Shown here: piece after piece, positions 36,261-46,893 of the stretch
Layout of the letters: every line of letters starts with the position of its first letter
How positions within the stretch are numbered: the first letter of the stretch is position 1
Source of the DNA: Liolophura sinensis
Lineage: Eukaryota > Mollusca > Polyplacophora > Chitonida > Chitonidae
DNA: 64,000 bases
Direction: 5' to 3'
Assembly: GCF_032854445.1 (NCBI RefSeq)
Contig: NC_088306.1
Coordinates: 314,501 to 378,500 of the forward strand
Notes under the pieces: generated by a model
The model's input: the letters and a program-made list of their open reading frames with translations, nothing else
What the model was told of the DNA's origin: nothing
Database searches by the model: none
Made by a program: the position numbers and the translations under genes

Positions 36261-38560
36261 GACACTGGGAAACCTAACCGTAATCAGTCTTCTTCATTGG
36301 TTTGGAGGTGGCTGTGTGTACATGTAAACATTAATAACGGTAATCAGTATTCTTCATGGGTGTGGAGGTGGCTGTGTGTACATGTAAACATTTATGACGG
36401 TAATCAGTATTCTTCATGGGTGTGGAGGTGGCTGTATATACATGTAAACATTTATAACGGTAATCAGTGTCCTTCATGGGCGTGGAGGTGGCTGTATATA
36501 CATGTAAACATTTATAACGGTAATCAGTCTTCTTCATGGGCGTGGAGGTTGCTGTATGGACATGTAAACATTTATAACGGTAATCAGTCTTCTTCATGCG
36601 TGTGAAGGTGGCTGTATGTACATGTAAACATTTATAGCGGTAATCAGCCTTCTTCATGGGTGTGGGGATGGCTGTGTGTACATGTAAACATTTATAACGG
36701 CAATCAGTCTTCTTCATGGGTGTGAAGGTGGCTATGTGTACATGTAAACATTTATAGCGGTAATCAGTCTTCTTCACGGGTGTGGAGGTGGCTGGATGTA
36801 CATGTAAACATTTATGACGGTAATCAGTCTTCTTCATGGGCGTGGGGGTGGCTGTATATACATGTAAACATTTATGACGGTAATCAGTATTGTTCATGGG
36901 TGTGAAGGTGGCTATGTGTACATGTAAACATTTATAACGGTAATCAGTATTCTTCATGGGTGTGGGGGTGGCTGTGTGTACATGTAAACATTTATAGCGG
37001 TAATCAGTATTCTTCATGGGTGTGGGGGTGGCTGTGTGTACATGTAAACATTTATGACGGTAATCAGTATTCTTCCTGGGTGTGAAGGTGGCTGTGTGTA
37101 CATGTAAACATTTATAACGGTAATCAGTCTTCTTTATGGGTGTGAAGGTGGCTGTATGTACATGTAAACTTTGATAACAGTAATGAGTCTTCTTCATGGG
37201 TGTGGAGGTGGCTGGATGTACATGTAAACATTTGTAACGGTAATCAGCCTTCTTCATGGGCGTGGAGGGGGCTGTATGTACATGTAAACATTTATAACGG
37301 TAATCAGTCTTCTTCATGGGCGTGGAGGTTGCTGTATGGACATGTAAACATTTATGACGGTAATCGGTCTTCTTCATGGGTGTGGAGGTGGCTGGATGTA
37401 CATGTAAACATTTATAACGGTAATCAGTCTTCTTCATGGGTGTGAAGGTGGCTATGTGTACATGTAAACATTTATAACGGTAATCAGTATTCTTCATGGG
37501 TGTGGGGGTGGCTGTGTGTACATGTAAACATTTATGACGGTAATCAGTATTCTTCATGGGTGTGGAGGTGGCTGGATGTACATGTAAACATTTATGACGG
37601 TAATCAGTCTTCTTCATGGGTGTGAAGGTGGCTATGTGTACATGTAAACATTTATAACGGTAATCAGCCTTCTTCATGGGGGTGGGGGTGGCTGTGTGTA
37701 CATGTAAACATTTATAGCGGTAATCAGTATTCTTCATCGGTGTGGGGGTGGCTGTGTGTACATGTAAACATGTATGACGGTAATCAGTATTCTTCCTGGG
37801 TGTGAAGGTGGCTGTGTGTACATGTAAACATTTATAACGGTAATCAGTCTTCTTTATGGGTGTGAAGGTGGCTGTATGTACATGTAAACTTTGATAACAG
37901 TAATGAGTCTTCTTCATGGGTGTGGAGGTGGCTGGATGTACATGTAAACATTTGTAACGGTAATCAGCCTTCTTCATGGGCGTGGAGGGGGCTGTATGTA
38001 CATGTAAACATTTATAACGGTAATCAGTCTTCTTCATGGGCGTGGAGGTTGCTGTATGGACATGTAAACATTTATGACGGTAATCGGTCTTCTTCATGGG
38101 TGTGGAGGTGGCTGGATGTACATGTAAACATTTATAACGGTAATCAGTATTCTTCAAGGGTGTGGAGGTGGCTGTATGTACATGTAAACATTTATAACGG
38201 TAATCAGTGTCCTTCATGGGTGTGGAGGTGGCTGTATATACATGTAAACATTTATAACGGTAATCAGTCTTCTTCATGGGCGTGGAGGCGGCTGTATATA
38301 CATGTAAACATTTATAACGGTAATCAGTATTGTTCATGGGTGTGAAGGTTGCTGTGTGTACATGTAAACATTTGTAACGGTAATCAGTATTCTTCATGGA
38401 TGTGGGGGTGGCTGTGTGTACATGTTAACTTTCATAACGGTAATCAGTATTCTTACTGGGTGTGGAGGTGGCTGTATGTACATGTAAATATTTATAGCGG
38501 TAATCAATATTTTTTCATGGGTGTGGAGGTGACTGGATGTACATGTAAATATTTGTAACG
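36261..38560. repeat. 60-bp satellite array, about 38 copies
   Basis: The unit is 60 bp: GGTAATCAGTCTTCTTCATG, GGTGTGGAGGTGGCTGTATG, TACATGTAAACATTTATAAC. It directly follows the 46-bp array. A block of eight to nine units (36.9-37.4 kb) recurs 720 bases (12 units) downstream (37.62-38.12 kb), including the rare ACTTTGATAACAGTAATGAG unit. Sixty bases equal 20 codons, so the minus strand reads open for 688 codons (38397 to 36331) as MKKTDYRYKCLHVHTATSTP repeats. The plus frames are cut by TGA in the GTGTGAAGG variants. I treat the frame as a by-product. Confidence 0.95.
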
Positions 38561-39065
38561 ATATTATCTGAATGTTGATTAAAAGCAAAGTACTGAACTC
38601 TGATCCAGTTAGACGTTTGATTATAACGTGAACTATATAGGCGTATAATCCTTGGAGTTTTGCCAACTCTGTTTCAGTCAATCCAAAATCAAACGTCACT
38701 AAGTTCGACAGTTATATATAGTGATGATTGTACATACTTGTATCTGTGGCTAAGTGTGATTGTCCAGATATGTCATAAATGTTAAAGATCCTCTTCAAAT
38801 GAATTTCTGAACAGTTCTGTAAATGCCGTACTTATATCGCCTCATATGTTGTCTGTGAACAACACGTCCGGTTAGAAAGGAGCTTACGAACCCAAGTTCC
38901 GCGTTAACAAAAAACTAACTATGATGTTGTAATTCTTATAAATGCCCTTTTTAATGATAAGATATAGAGAAAAGAACTCTCTGACCTACTGGTATATAAT
39001 CTTCACTTAAAATATGGATTAAGGTATACAGTATGCTTTCGTGTAAATGATAGTGCATATAATAA
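38561..39065. other. Upstream region of the 39.2-kb gene
   Basis: Non-repetitive AT-rich sequence between the 60-bp array and the CRE cluster; no gene seen. Confidence 0.5.
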
Positions 39066-39176
39066 TGACGTCAGTCACGTCAGTGACGCGTCAACCAATA
39101 GAAAATCCTACAAAGCAAAGTGTCAAAAGTCATCAAACCTCGTCATATAAAAGGAAAAAAGTAAAAACAGAGTTCA
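39066..39176 (+). promoter_or_regulatory. RNA polymerase II promoter: triple CRE, CCAAT, TATA, initiator
   Basis: Consensus CRE TGACGTCA (39066-39073) is followed by TCACGTCA (39075-39082) and the palindrome TGACGCGTCA (39084-39093), three CREB/ATF-type sites in 28 bases. CCAAT follows at 39095-39099. TATAAAAG begins at 39146, and an initiator-like TTCACTG has its A at 39176, exactly 30 bases after the start of the TATA box. The arrangement, ending 39 bases ahead of a good ATG, is that of a focused, cAMP-responsive promoter. Confidence 0.72.
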
Positions 39177-39214
39177 CTGATTGTTCCCAGTTTGCTAAAA
39201 CAAGGCACGGGAAG

Positions 39215-39536
39215 ATGTCACCCCAAGCGTTGTTGTTGGCTTGCAGCACTTGGTGCACGCTGTGCGGCATTGCATCGGGAAAGGGAATTATGAACGTTAC
39301 GCTGGTTACCGCAAATGAAACGGCTAAAAATCTGAATCAGTCGGCTGAAACTTTTACGAACATGCCGGAATCCTTTATCCAAATGTGCGTTGCTAAGGAG
39401 ATTGTGGCTGGCATAGTTATTAGGGAAACTCCATTGGGGAAGCTGTTACCGATAGAAACTGGAAAAATTCAGGAGGACAGAGTGTTACACAGGAGCTCCA
39501 GATTAGAAAGAAGACGCAAGCGCCCGCAACCCAGAG
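39215..39536 (+). CDS. First coding exon of a probable secreted precursor with furin-type site (partial)
   Basis: The ATG at 39215 has A at -3 and lies 39 bases after the predicted start of transcription; the frame is open further upstream, but that part precedes the TATA box. The exon encodes 107 residues and ends at CCCAGAG|GTAAGT (donor 39537, phase 1). Residues 1-22 (MSPQALLLACSTWCTLCGIA and SG) form a signal peptide. N-glycosylation sequons lie at N27, N34 and N41. Residues 98-103 (ERRRKR) contain the proprotein-convertase motif RRKR, so a mature chain would begin near P104 with the rest in downstream exons, which I could not find in the window. This is the layout of a prohormone, growth factor or cytokine precursor. 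No family was recognised. The open frame runs through the donor to 39652 by chance, with a low-complexity PPPLPP stretch. A spurious frame is possible, but promoter, signal, cleavage site and donor agree. Confidence 0.6.
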
Positions 39537-40754
39537 GTAAGTTTGAGCTCCTGCATAGGACAAGTAAATCCCCCCCTCCCCTCCCTCCCACTAAAGATGG
39601 CGTCTTCTCAGCTTTTTGTCTGTCATATTTATACGGTAAAGCGATGCTTTAAAACGCGAAGAAAAGAAGCCTGCTTCGATGTTAATCAAAATACAAGTTG
39701 TTAATCGGTGCCGTTATGCTCATGCCTTTGTCTCTTTCCCCTTTGAAGCATGGTGTGAAAATAACTAGTAAGGCAAGTTTTAAAATGAGATGATCGTGTG
39801 AAGCCATTCTGGTTTTCGTGGCATACAAAGTGTGCACTCCAAAGGTGTCAAATACATACATTAAACCAGTTCAGCGGACACACCACCCTCGACGATTCCG
39901 GGTTTTCTGTTGTAGCGAAAATAGTAAAAATGACGAAACGAAAGCTTTCCAGTGTCATTTCACTTAATTGTCAACCATTTATTGGTCGTTTTAGAATCAT
40001 TTAGCTCTAGAACTTTTTACAAACAACTAATGAAACAAGTAAGTAAAAAAGAATGCAACACGTCTTAAAAAACTGGAAATATTTGGACTTGTATTCCTCC
40101 GCTTAAACTGAATGTGTGGAGGTGGTCACGATACGCTGCCCGACGACGCCCGAGCAGGTGGCCATTTCTTCATAAATAGAGCTGGCCACCATTATATAGG
40201 CCTACTGGTAAGCAAAATGGTCCTTGAAGAGGGAGTTAAAAACAGCCACAAAATCAATCAATAAATAAGTAAATCAATAAATAATCGATGAATCAATCAA
40301 TAAATCAATCAATAAATAAATAAACTCACCTGAAGGATGTATGCACTGGTCTAGTTTTCTAGCTACTACATCCACCGCTCCCCCAATCCCCCACCTAACT
40401 TCCCCCCTTCCCACCATCCACCGGACGCTACATGTGGGGGAAGGTGGGCCACGACTAGGGGTGTGCGACCAAACCATATCCTGCGGAAAACCACGCTCTG
40501 AATACCAGCTGTTCACTCTAAATATTGGTGTTTGCAAAGATTGGATTGGTGGTTTATTCTGCACTAAATGAACATTCACTTCTACAACATAACAGTGACG
40601 CAAATCTACGAATCACGATGCCGTGAGACAAACATTTAACTGTGTTTCATTTAAGTATATAGCTACAATAATCAATATTCTCAACGTTAAAAAGTGTTTG
40701 TAACGTTACAATCATCATCAATTAACGAACGTGTATTTCTTTAGTGACTAAACT
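39537..40754. other. Probable intron and non-coding sequence
   Basis: Follows the GTAAGT donor. Holds an (AATAAATCAATC)-type simple repeat at about 40250-40325 and a C-rich stretch near 40378-40440. The 109- and 76-codon frames opposite each other at about 40.3-40.6 kb have no domain. Confidence 0.5.
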
Positions 40755-40767
40755 TAAATTGGCTGAA

Positions 40768-41036
40768 TTTATTTATTTATTGATTTGATTGGTGTTTTAC
40801 GCCGTACTCAAAAATATTTCACTTATACGACGGCGGCCAGCATTATGGTGGGAGGAAACCGGGCAGGGACCAGCGGAAACCCACGACCATCCGCAGGTTG
40901 CTGGAAGGCCCCTCACGTACGGCCGGGGAGGAAGCCAGCATGAGCTGGACTTGAACTCACAGCGACCGCATTGGTGAGAGACTCCTAGGTCATTACGCTG
41001 TGCTAGCGCGCTAACCAACTGAGCGACGGAGGCCCC
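40768..41036 (-). mobile_element. Complete tRNA-derived SINE (family A)
   Basis: Full-length minus copy: tail (TTTATTTATTTATTGATTTG), core and tRNA head ending AGGGGCCTCC on the minus strand. Target-site duplications TAAATTGGCTGAA (40755-40767) and TAAATCGGCTGGA (41037-41049) match at 11 of 13 positions, so the insertion is moderately old. The 107-codon minus frame is the SINE read through. Confidence 0.93.
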
Positions 41037-41049
41037 TAAATCGGCTGGA

Positions 41050-41264
41050 AGGAACGTCATTAGACTTTGAAAGTCACCACTCAATACTAATCTCTTACCA
41101 CCATCTCCAGTCACCATCATTTCCCGTCTTCCTGTGGAATCTGGGTGAGGACAGCTTCCAGGTGATTGTCAATAGTATGACCCCAACTGACACCCCCCCA
41201 ACCTTCCCTGGACGTCTCCCCAACCTCAAAGAATATACATATTATTCAAACCCTTCCTTTTTCG
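41050..41264. other. Short unique spacer
   Basis: Contains a C-rich run (ACACCCCCCCAACC) near 41190; no gene. Confidence 0.5.
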
Positions 41265-41935
41265 CCAAATTGACTTTTGATTTTGTTTCTTATACTATAC
41301 CACACTGACCTTTCATTTCCTTCCTTACACTAAATCACAGTGACCTTTGATTTCGTTTTTCACACTATAGGAGATTAACCTCTGATTTCGTTTTTCTCAC
41401 TATACAAGATTGACCTTTGATTTATTATTTTTACACTGTGCTACAATGGCCTTTGATTTCGTTTTTACACTATACCACAAAGACCTTTGATTTCCTTTCT
41501 TTCACTATACCGCATTGACCTTTGATTTTGGTTTTCGCGCTATACCAAATTGACCATTAATTTCGTTTTATTACACTATACCAGACTGACCTTGAATTTC
41601 GTTTATCGCACTATACCAGACTGACCATTGATTTCGTCTTTTGTACTAGACCAGATTGACCTTTGATTTCGTTTATCGCACTATACCAGACTGACCTTTG
41701 ATCAAGATTGACCTTTGATTTCGTGTTTCACACTATAGCAGAATGACCTTTTGATTTCATTTTTGTATACCATGCCAGATTGACCTTTGATTTTTTTACA
41801 CTGTACCAGATTGACCTTTGATTTCTTTTTTCGTACTGTTCCAGATTGACCTTTTACTTCCTTTTATTACACTATACAAGATCGACTTTTGATTTCGTTT
41901 TTACACTGTACCACAAAGACTTTTGATTCCTTCGT
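41265..41935 (+). repeat. 35-bp minisatellite, about 18 copies
   Basis: TTGACCTTTGATTTCGTTTT and TCACACTATACCAGA make up a 35-bp unit. Starts of TGACC fall at 41341, 41376, 41411, 41447, 41481, 41516, 41551, 41587 and 41622. One unit is truncated near 41700. The copies are considerably diverged. TGACCTTTGA resembles a nuclear-receptor half site, but this is probably chance. Confidence 0.88.
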
Positions 41936-42575
41936 CGTTGGCTATAAGGCCTAATATGGCTAAAAGTTATCACGTTGTTGCATTACACAAATGCAGGGAG
42001 TGTAAAAGTGTTATTCAGAAAACAAAAGAAAAGTTGTCTGATACACATTCTGATTTTATGCATCATACTGATTGCAGCACCTAGTAAAATATCTGTTTCA
42101 GCAGTGAATATCTAAATCTAAAAAAAAAAAATAGCGGCTATTGTCCTTAGCTTGGATAAAGTATACGATAGCTTAGAAACAATCAGCCACGATATTCATT
42201 TATATACTGTCCTGGTAAGTTTTATAGATGGAGACAAAGGTATAGTGCCTGTGAAACAACAGCGACCTCTGGCAAGTCACTGACGGACTCTCCAACGTGT
42301 GACGTAATGATGTGCATACTATATTATTGGGATGAACGACTGGTTAGGGCTTAGCGCCATTTCGGCATTATTACATCCGTATTTAAGCGAACCATATTGG
42401 TGAAGGACAAGTTGCCTTCATTCAAAAAGTGAAATGTACCTATTGTTTACGTTGAGATTACATCTCTAATAACTGGACGCCATGCTTTTGAAAACAAGGT
42501 CGTCTAACATGAGGTGCGATGAACACTTCTGGGATATTTGAAGTCAGACAATGTTAACATTGTAAGCAACATTAC
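41936..42575. other. Intergenic, no supported gene
   Basis: No open frame of note. CGACCTCTGGCAAGTCACTG plus ACGTGTGACGT (about 42264-42306) recurs in diverged form at about 45347-45389, suggesting an old dispersed repeat. Confidence 0.5.
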
Positions 42576-42838
42576 CGTTTATTTCTTTATTTATTTATTT
42601 ATTTGATTGGTGTTTAACCCAGTATTCAAGAATATCTACGACCGCTGTCAGCATTATGAGGGAAAAAAACGGGCAGAGCTCGAGGAAGCCCACGACCATC
42701 TGCAGGTTGCTGAAAGATCTTCGACAAGTACAACCAGAGAGGAAGCCAGCATGGGCTGGACTTGAACTCGTGACGATCACATTGGCGACGGGATCATGGG
42801 CCATTAAGCCGTGTTAACCACTAGGTCACGGAGGCCGT
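42576..42838 (-). mobile_element. Diverged tRNA-derived SINE (family A)
   Basis: Tail (TTTATTTATTTATTTGATTG), core and head are all present, but with many substitutions (AACCCAGTATTCAAGAATAT; GAGGAAGCCAGCATGGGCTG; CACTAGGTCACGGAGGCC). No convincing target-site duplication. The oldest of the near-complete copies in the window. Confidence 0.85.
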
Positions 42839-43335
42839 TTGTTAGGGTTTCAGTAGACTAGATGAATAACAGAAGAGAAAGTTGAATAACCTAAAGAAAA
42901 GTATTTGGTGCCCTGTGTGTGATAAGAGGAAGTACGAGGACTCTCCCCGGATGGATAAACCCCGGTAATATCCGCAATGGATGGCTTTTAGGTAGTGTAC
43001 CGGATGCTAACATAAACACAGTCGTGCGACTCACGACTACTGGCCACTACAGGCACACTCTCTGTTGAGTTTCGTGCGTGGCCACGCACTAGTGCGCCGT
43101 CATACATACTGTTCATACCGCTTTATAATTTTACACAAAATATGTGGATAAAAGAAAGCAAATGAACGGGCTTAATAAATTTATTGATTTACATAAATCC
43201 GCCCGTGTGGATTATTATCATGAGAAAGTTAATGAAACAGATACTGAAATATGAAAGCACGCGAACACAACAAGACGATAAAGTTTGCAGATTGATTAAC
43301 CATCAGATACGAAACAGTGGCGAAGCTGACTAAAA
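42839..43335. other. Intergenic, no supported gene
   Basis: No domain-bearing frame, repeat or RNA gene found. Confidence 0.5.
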
Positions 43336-43354
43336 CTCCCGATAATCTCGGGTG

Positions 43355-43672
43355 ATCTATTTGAATCTGGCCGGCCTGCTAACAGCACTCGTATAACCAT
43401 GTGGCTTATATATGGAGATATATTGTCTTTGTATCGGTGTGAATCTGGCCGGCCTGCTAACAGCACTCGTATAACCATGTGGCTTATATACGGAGATATA
43501 TTGTCTTTGTATCGGTGTGAATCTGGCCGGGCCTGCTAACAGCACTCGTATAACCATGTGGCTTATATATGGAGATATATTGCCTTTGTATCGGTGTGAA
43601 TCTGGCCGGCCTGCTAACAGCACTCGTATAACCATGTGGCTTATATATGGAGATTTATTACCGGGTGAATAC
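43355..43672 (+). repeat. 78-bp minisatellite, four copies
   Basis: GAATCTGGCCGGCCTGCTAA begins at 43363, 43441, 43519 and 43598 (78, 78, 79 bases; the 79 is an extra G in GGCCGGGCC). Copies are nearly identical. A minus-strand frame of 105 codons (SHMVIRVLLAGRPDSHRYKG repeats) is produced because 78 is divisible by three. Confidence 0.93.
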
Positions 43673-43868
43673 AAGCCCGCACACTCAAAAAATTAATTTA
43701 TTAATTTTAACAGAAAGCCTATTGTCTGTGGTACGCCAGAACATATTCTGTTATCGCAGCAGATTGTTCTGTTAAATACAACACAAGTTCACGTGTAGTT
43801 TGGACAGAAGTTATCCGCAGAATTTTCAGTAAATTTCATTTACTGTGTCGATACCTTTGTGACCAAAA

Positions 43869-43935
43869 TGCTTCATATCACACGGCAGCTTATTCGGTAC
43901 ACTAATCTAACAATCAAACTGGCAAAAAAGAAAAA

Positions 43936-44027
<92 letters not shown>

Positions 44028-44102
44028 TTTTTCTTGTTTGCCAGTTTGATTGCCGTATTGTTAGATTAGTGTACCGAATAAGCTGCCGTGTGATATGAAG
44101 CA
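43869..44102. mobile_element. Fold-back element: long inverted repeat around (AT)n
   Basis: Left arm (43869-43939, ATGCTTCATATCACACGGCA ... AAGAAAAAGAA) and right arm (about 44024-44102) are reverse complements. They differ only by an 8-base insertion in the right arm and about one substitution. The loop is about 85 bases of pure TA. It can extrude as a cruciform. It may be a MITE or fold-back transposon whose centre expanded as a microsatellite. No clear target-site duplication was seen. Matching frames start with MLHITRQLIRYTNLTI on both strands because of the symmetry. Confidence 0.85.
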
Positions 44103-44860
44103 TATATATATATATAACTGTGTTTGATGGCAGTTTGTGACTTCATTTCATTTGGTAATATATTTGATCGGCGGTTTAATACTTTCTGTTTTTCGATCTT
44201 ATGCTTCGTTAAACACCTGTTCGTTAAACACCTGTTCTTGGTAGGAATATATCAGAAGTTAAAGACAAAGAAAAACACCCAGATGATAGAACATTAAACA
44301 CTGTCCATTAAAAAGTCTGACTTATTTTAGAACATTTCTAACTGAGTATATATTCCATTTAAAACATAGGATTCTAAAGTGGTCTGTTAGGATTCGGGGA
44401 TATCAATGACGTCATAGCTATAACTTTGGCTTAAAATACTTCTTTCCAAGGTCCAGTTGGTGAATGCATTTATAGCTCTAAATGCAGATGCATTTTTAAT
44501 GATGAAATATAGCCATCTACTGGTATGTACGTCAAGTGGCGAAAAGCTGGTGTGACGTCACTTATCAAATAAATATATCAATCAATCGATCGATCAATTG
44601 GCCATCACATGCGTATATAAATCAAAGTGTGATTCCATCAGGATCTGTATCATACCTTGACTTACGTCTGACTCGTACTTTTCCAGTGGGATGATCGATT
44701 AGTCAGCAAACTCGCGTAGTAATCCAGGGACCCGAGTTTAATTCCGAATCGAGTAACTTTTAAGAGCTGAAAATTTCCAGTTTTCTTATACTTTCTCGCC
44801 TAGTGCTCAGCTTAAGAGCGCATAGGCAAAGTACTGATCAGTCTGGTGTCAACATATTTG
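44103..44860. other. Intergenic, no supported gene
   Basis: Contains a tandem CGTTAAACACCTGTTC pair near 44207-44235 and an (ATCAATCGATCGATCAAT) simple stretch near 44575-44600. No gene. Confidence 0.5.
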
Positions 44861-44871
44861 ATGTGTCTTTA

Positions 44872-45126
44872 TTTATTTATCTGGTTGGTGTTCGCCTTAC
44901 TCAAGAATATTTCATTTCCACGACGGCGGCCAGCATTATGGAGGGAGGAAACCGGACAGAGCCAGGGAAAACCCCGCGACCATCCGCAGATTGCTGCACG
45001 CCTGTCCCAAGTAGGGCCGGAAAGGAAGTCGGCATGAGCTAAATTTGAACTCACAGCTACCGCACTGGTGAGAGGCTCTTGGGTCATTGCTGGTACGCTA
45101 ATATCCGCTGGGCCCCGGAGGCCCCC
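44872..45126 (-). mobile_element. Complete tRNA-derived SINE (family A)
   Basis: Full-length minus copy with short indels in the core and head. Exact 11-bp target-site duplication ATGTGTCTTTA at 44861-44871 and 45127-45137. Confidence 0.92.
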
Positions 45127-45137
45127 ATGTGTCTTTA

Positions 45138-45776
45138 GAAGGTCCTGATTAAGTGTCTGTCGCTTTTTTTTTATTTATTTAAAGATTTTTTTAGTTAGAC
45201 AGTATCTGTTAGACCTCCTACAGAGGCGCCGATCTGTTGATTTATGTTTTCTTATTTGATTGATAAATAACATCAAGTTTTCATCTGTACGATAACGGTG
45301 TTTTTTTATAGCTTTCAGCAAACATTGTATCAGTGCTAAACCACTGACCTTTGGCAAGTTACTGACAAACTTTCTCACGTGTGACGTGCACACCGCATTG
45401 ACAACGGTCCTTTCGATGGTCGGACCTTGTACTTTTAAAGTGATTTTAAAATTAAATAATTGCGTGATATTAATACTCAAGAACAATATTTAATCAGTGC
45501 TGTAACCTTTACTAATTTATGAACCAAGGCACATTCATTTCTGTCTGTTGTAAGCTCCTCCTCTACAATTTCATAACATTCATCTCCAGGTCCTATTCTT
45601 CTCGGTGGCAAAAGCTGTAGAGGTGAACGCTGCTCTTTCATGTAGTCATACATGACGTTCACAGGAGTCACTCTGGGTTCCTATGGTTTAATCTGGGAGC
45701 TCTTGCCCCTATGGTACACTATGCTGGTCGAGAAGAAACAAGCTTTACAGAACTATGAATCTTAACTTTATCTTCC
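45138..45776. other. Intergenic; one weak minus-strand frame
   Basis: A minus frame at 45477-45671 (including YDYMKEQRSPLQLLPPRRIG) reads like protein but has no convincing acceptor, donor or recognised domain. It may be a relic exon or old element. Confidence 0.35.
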
Positions 45777-45804
45777 CCCGCCTCCCCCCCCCCCCCCCCC
45801 GCCC

Positions 45805-45846
<42 letters not shown>
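45777..45846 (+). repeat. Poly-C and (CA)n microsatellite
   Basis: CCCCCGCCTCC and a run of about 18 C, then GCCCGCAAA, then about 18 CA repeats to 45846. Confidence 0.93.
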
Positions 45847-45848
<2 letters not shown>

Positions 45849-46799
45849 GTGGAGTTTTGAGATCGAAGGTTCAAAAAGTCCTACTGTATCATGTGAGTTG
45901 CCCAGAATGCTAGGCATCTTTCGCTGACGTTCACAGAATAAAAAAAACATAAAAATAATTCCAAAATCAGTTGAAAGGGTGTCAAAACTTGTATATATGC
46001 TTTTAACATTTTTGGGGGATTTTTTTCAAGAGAAAAGGATCTTTGAAAATATTTTTGTATCGTGGGTATTTGGGACCAAGTTTTGGTATTTATCGCTGTT
46101 GCGTAATAAATAATAAAATGTTGTAAAGAAGGATGTGATGCTTCTCTAACAAATTCTTTTAAATGTAAATTTGTTGTTTATATAGAAACATATGCATTTA
46201 GCCTAAATTATAATAATGTTTATTAACATATTAAAGATATAAATATGATCCAAATTCAGGTTTAATACATTTGTTAGCTGAAAAGAACAAATTCTAGTGC
46301 ATTATTATTTATTAAACCTGTCTTACATCCCCATATATGTCATTAATAAAGAAAGACTATCAATACCAAATGGTGGTCCCAAATACCCACCATGATGACC
46401 TGTTCCGGAGACACAAAGCACTGATCATGGAACCCCTTCAGCTCAGTCCTATGCCGTTTTTGATTCCACTTACAGGTATTTTCGTGCAGATGTTGCACAA
46501 ATGTCGATACGCCACACTTCTCACCGACATGCATGGCTGAAGCCGCGTCACCAGGCACCTGTTGTAATTCAGTTGTATTTCCCCGGAGGCCACTTTCAAC
46601 ATGCATTCGTAATAGTTATCAACCAACGGTTATGGTTGGGGTGGGGGAGGGGGGGATTTTAAATTATTCTGTACAAAGCTACAAATAAACACATGCTTAC
46701 TTCCGTTCAGGAAGTAGGCATCTAATAAAAAGGCTTATATTTTTTTATATGTATTGTGTTTATGTGAAGCTGACGTAGATATGAAGTCTTTCAAACCTA
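45847..46799. other. Intergenic, no supported gene
   Basis: Opposed frames at 46337-46626 have no recognised domain. There is a T/Py-rich acceptor-like ATTCCACTTACAG at about 46475 and a minus-strand CCTGTAAGTGG donor-like site, neither supported further. Confidence 0.4.
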
Positions 46800-46893
46800 T
46801 ATTATTATAAGTATAATTATTATAATTATAATTATTATTACTATTATCATTATTATTATTGTTGTTGTTGTTGTTATTATTATTATTATTATT
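46800..46893 (+). repeat. (ATT)n/(GTT)n microsatellite
   Basis: A run of TATTAT/AATTAT, then GTTGTTGTTGTT, then ATTATTATT, ending near 46893. Confidence 0.85.

Noticed and set aside
39537-39652. Extension of the 39.2-kb frame through the GTAAGT site to residue 146 of the precursor
   Set aside because: A strong donor directly after the RRKR region, and low-complexity PPPLPP beyond it, favour splicing at 39537.
41265-41935. TGACCTTTGA copies as a nuclear-receptor binding cluster
   Set aside because: They belong to a diverged 35-bp tandem repeat with no gene start nearby, so the resemblance is probably chance.
3300-45126. tRNA genes at the SINE heads
   Set aside because: Box A and B are present, but the heads continue into SINE cores with target-site duplications and show no complete tRNA fold with a proper acceptor stem.
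45477-45671. Protein-like minus-strand frame (YDYMKEQRSPLQLLPPRRIG)
   Set aside because: No polypyrimidine tract, convincing donor or recognised domain; a single short frame is not enough to call an exon.
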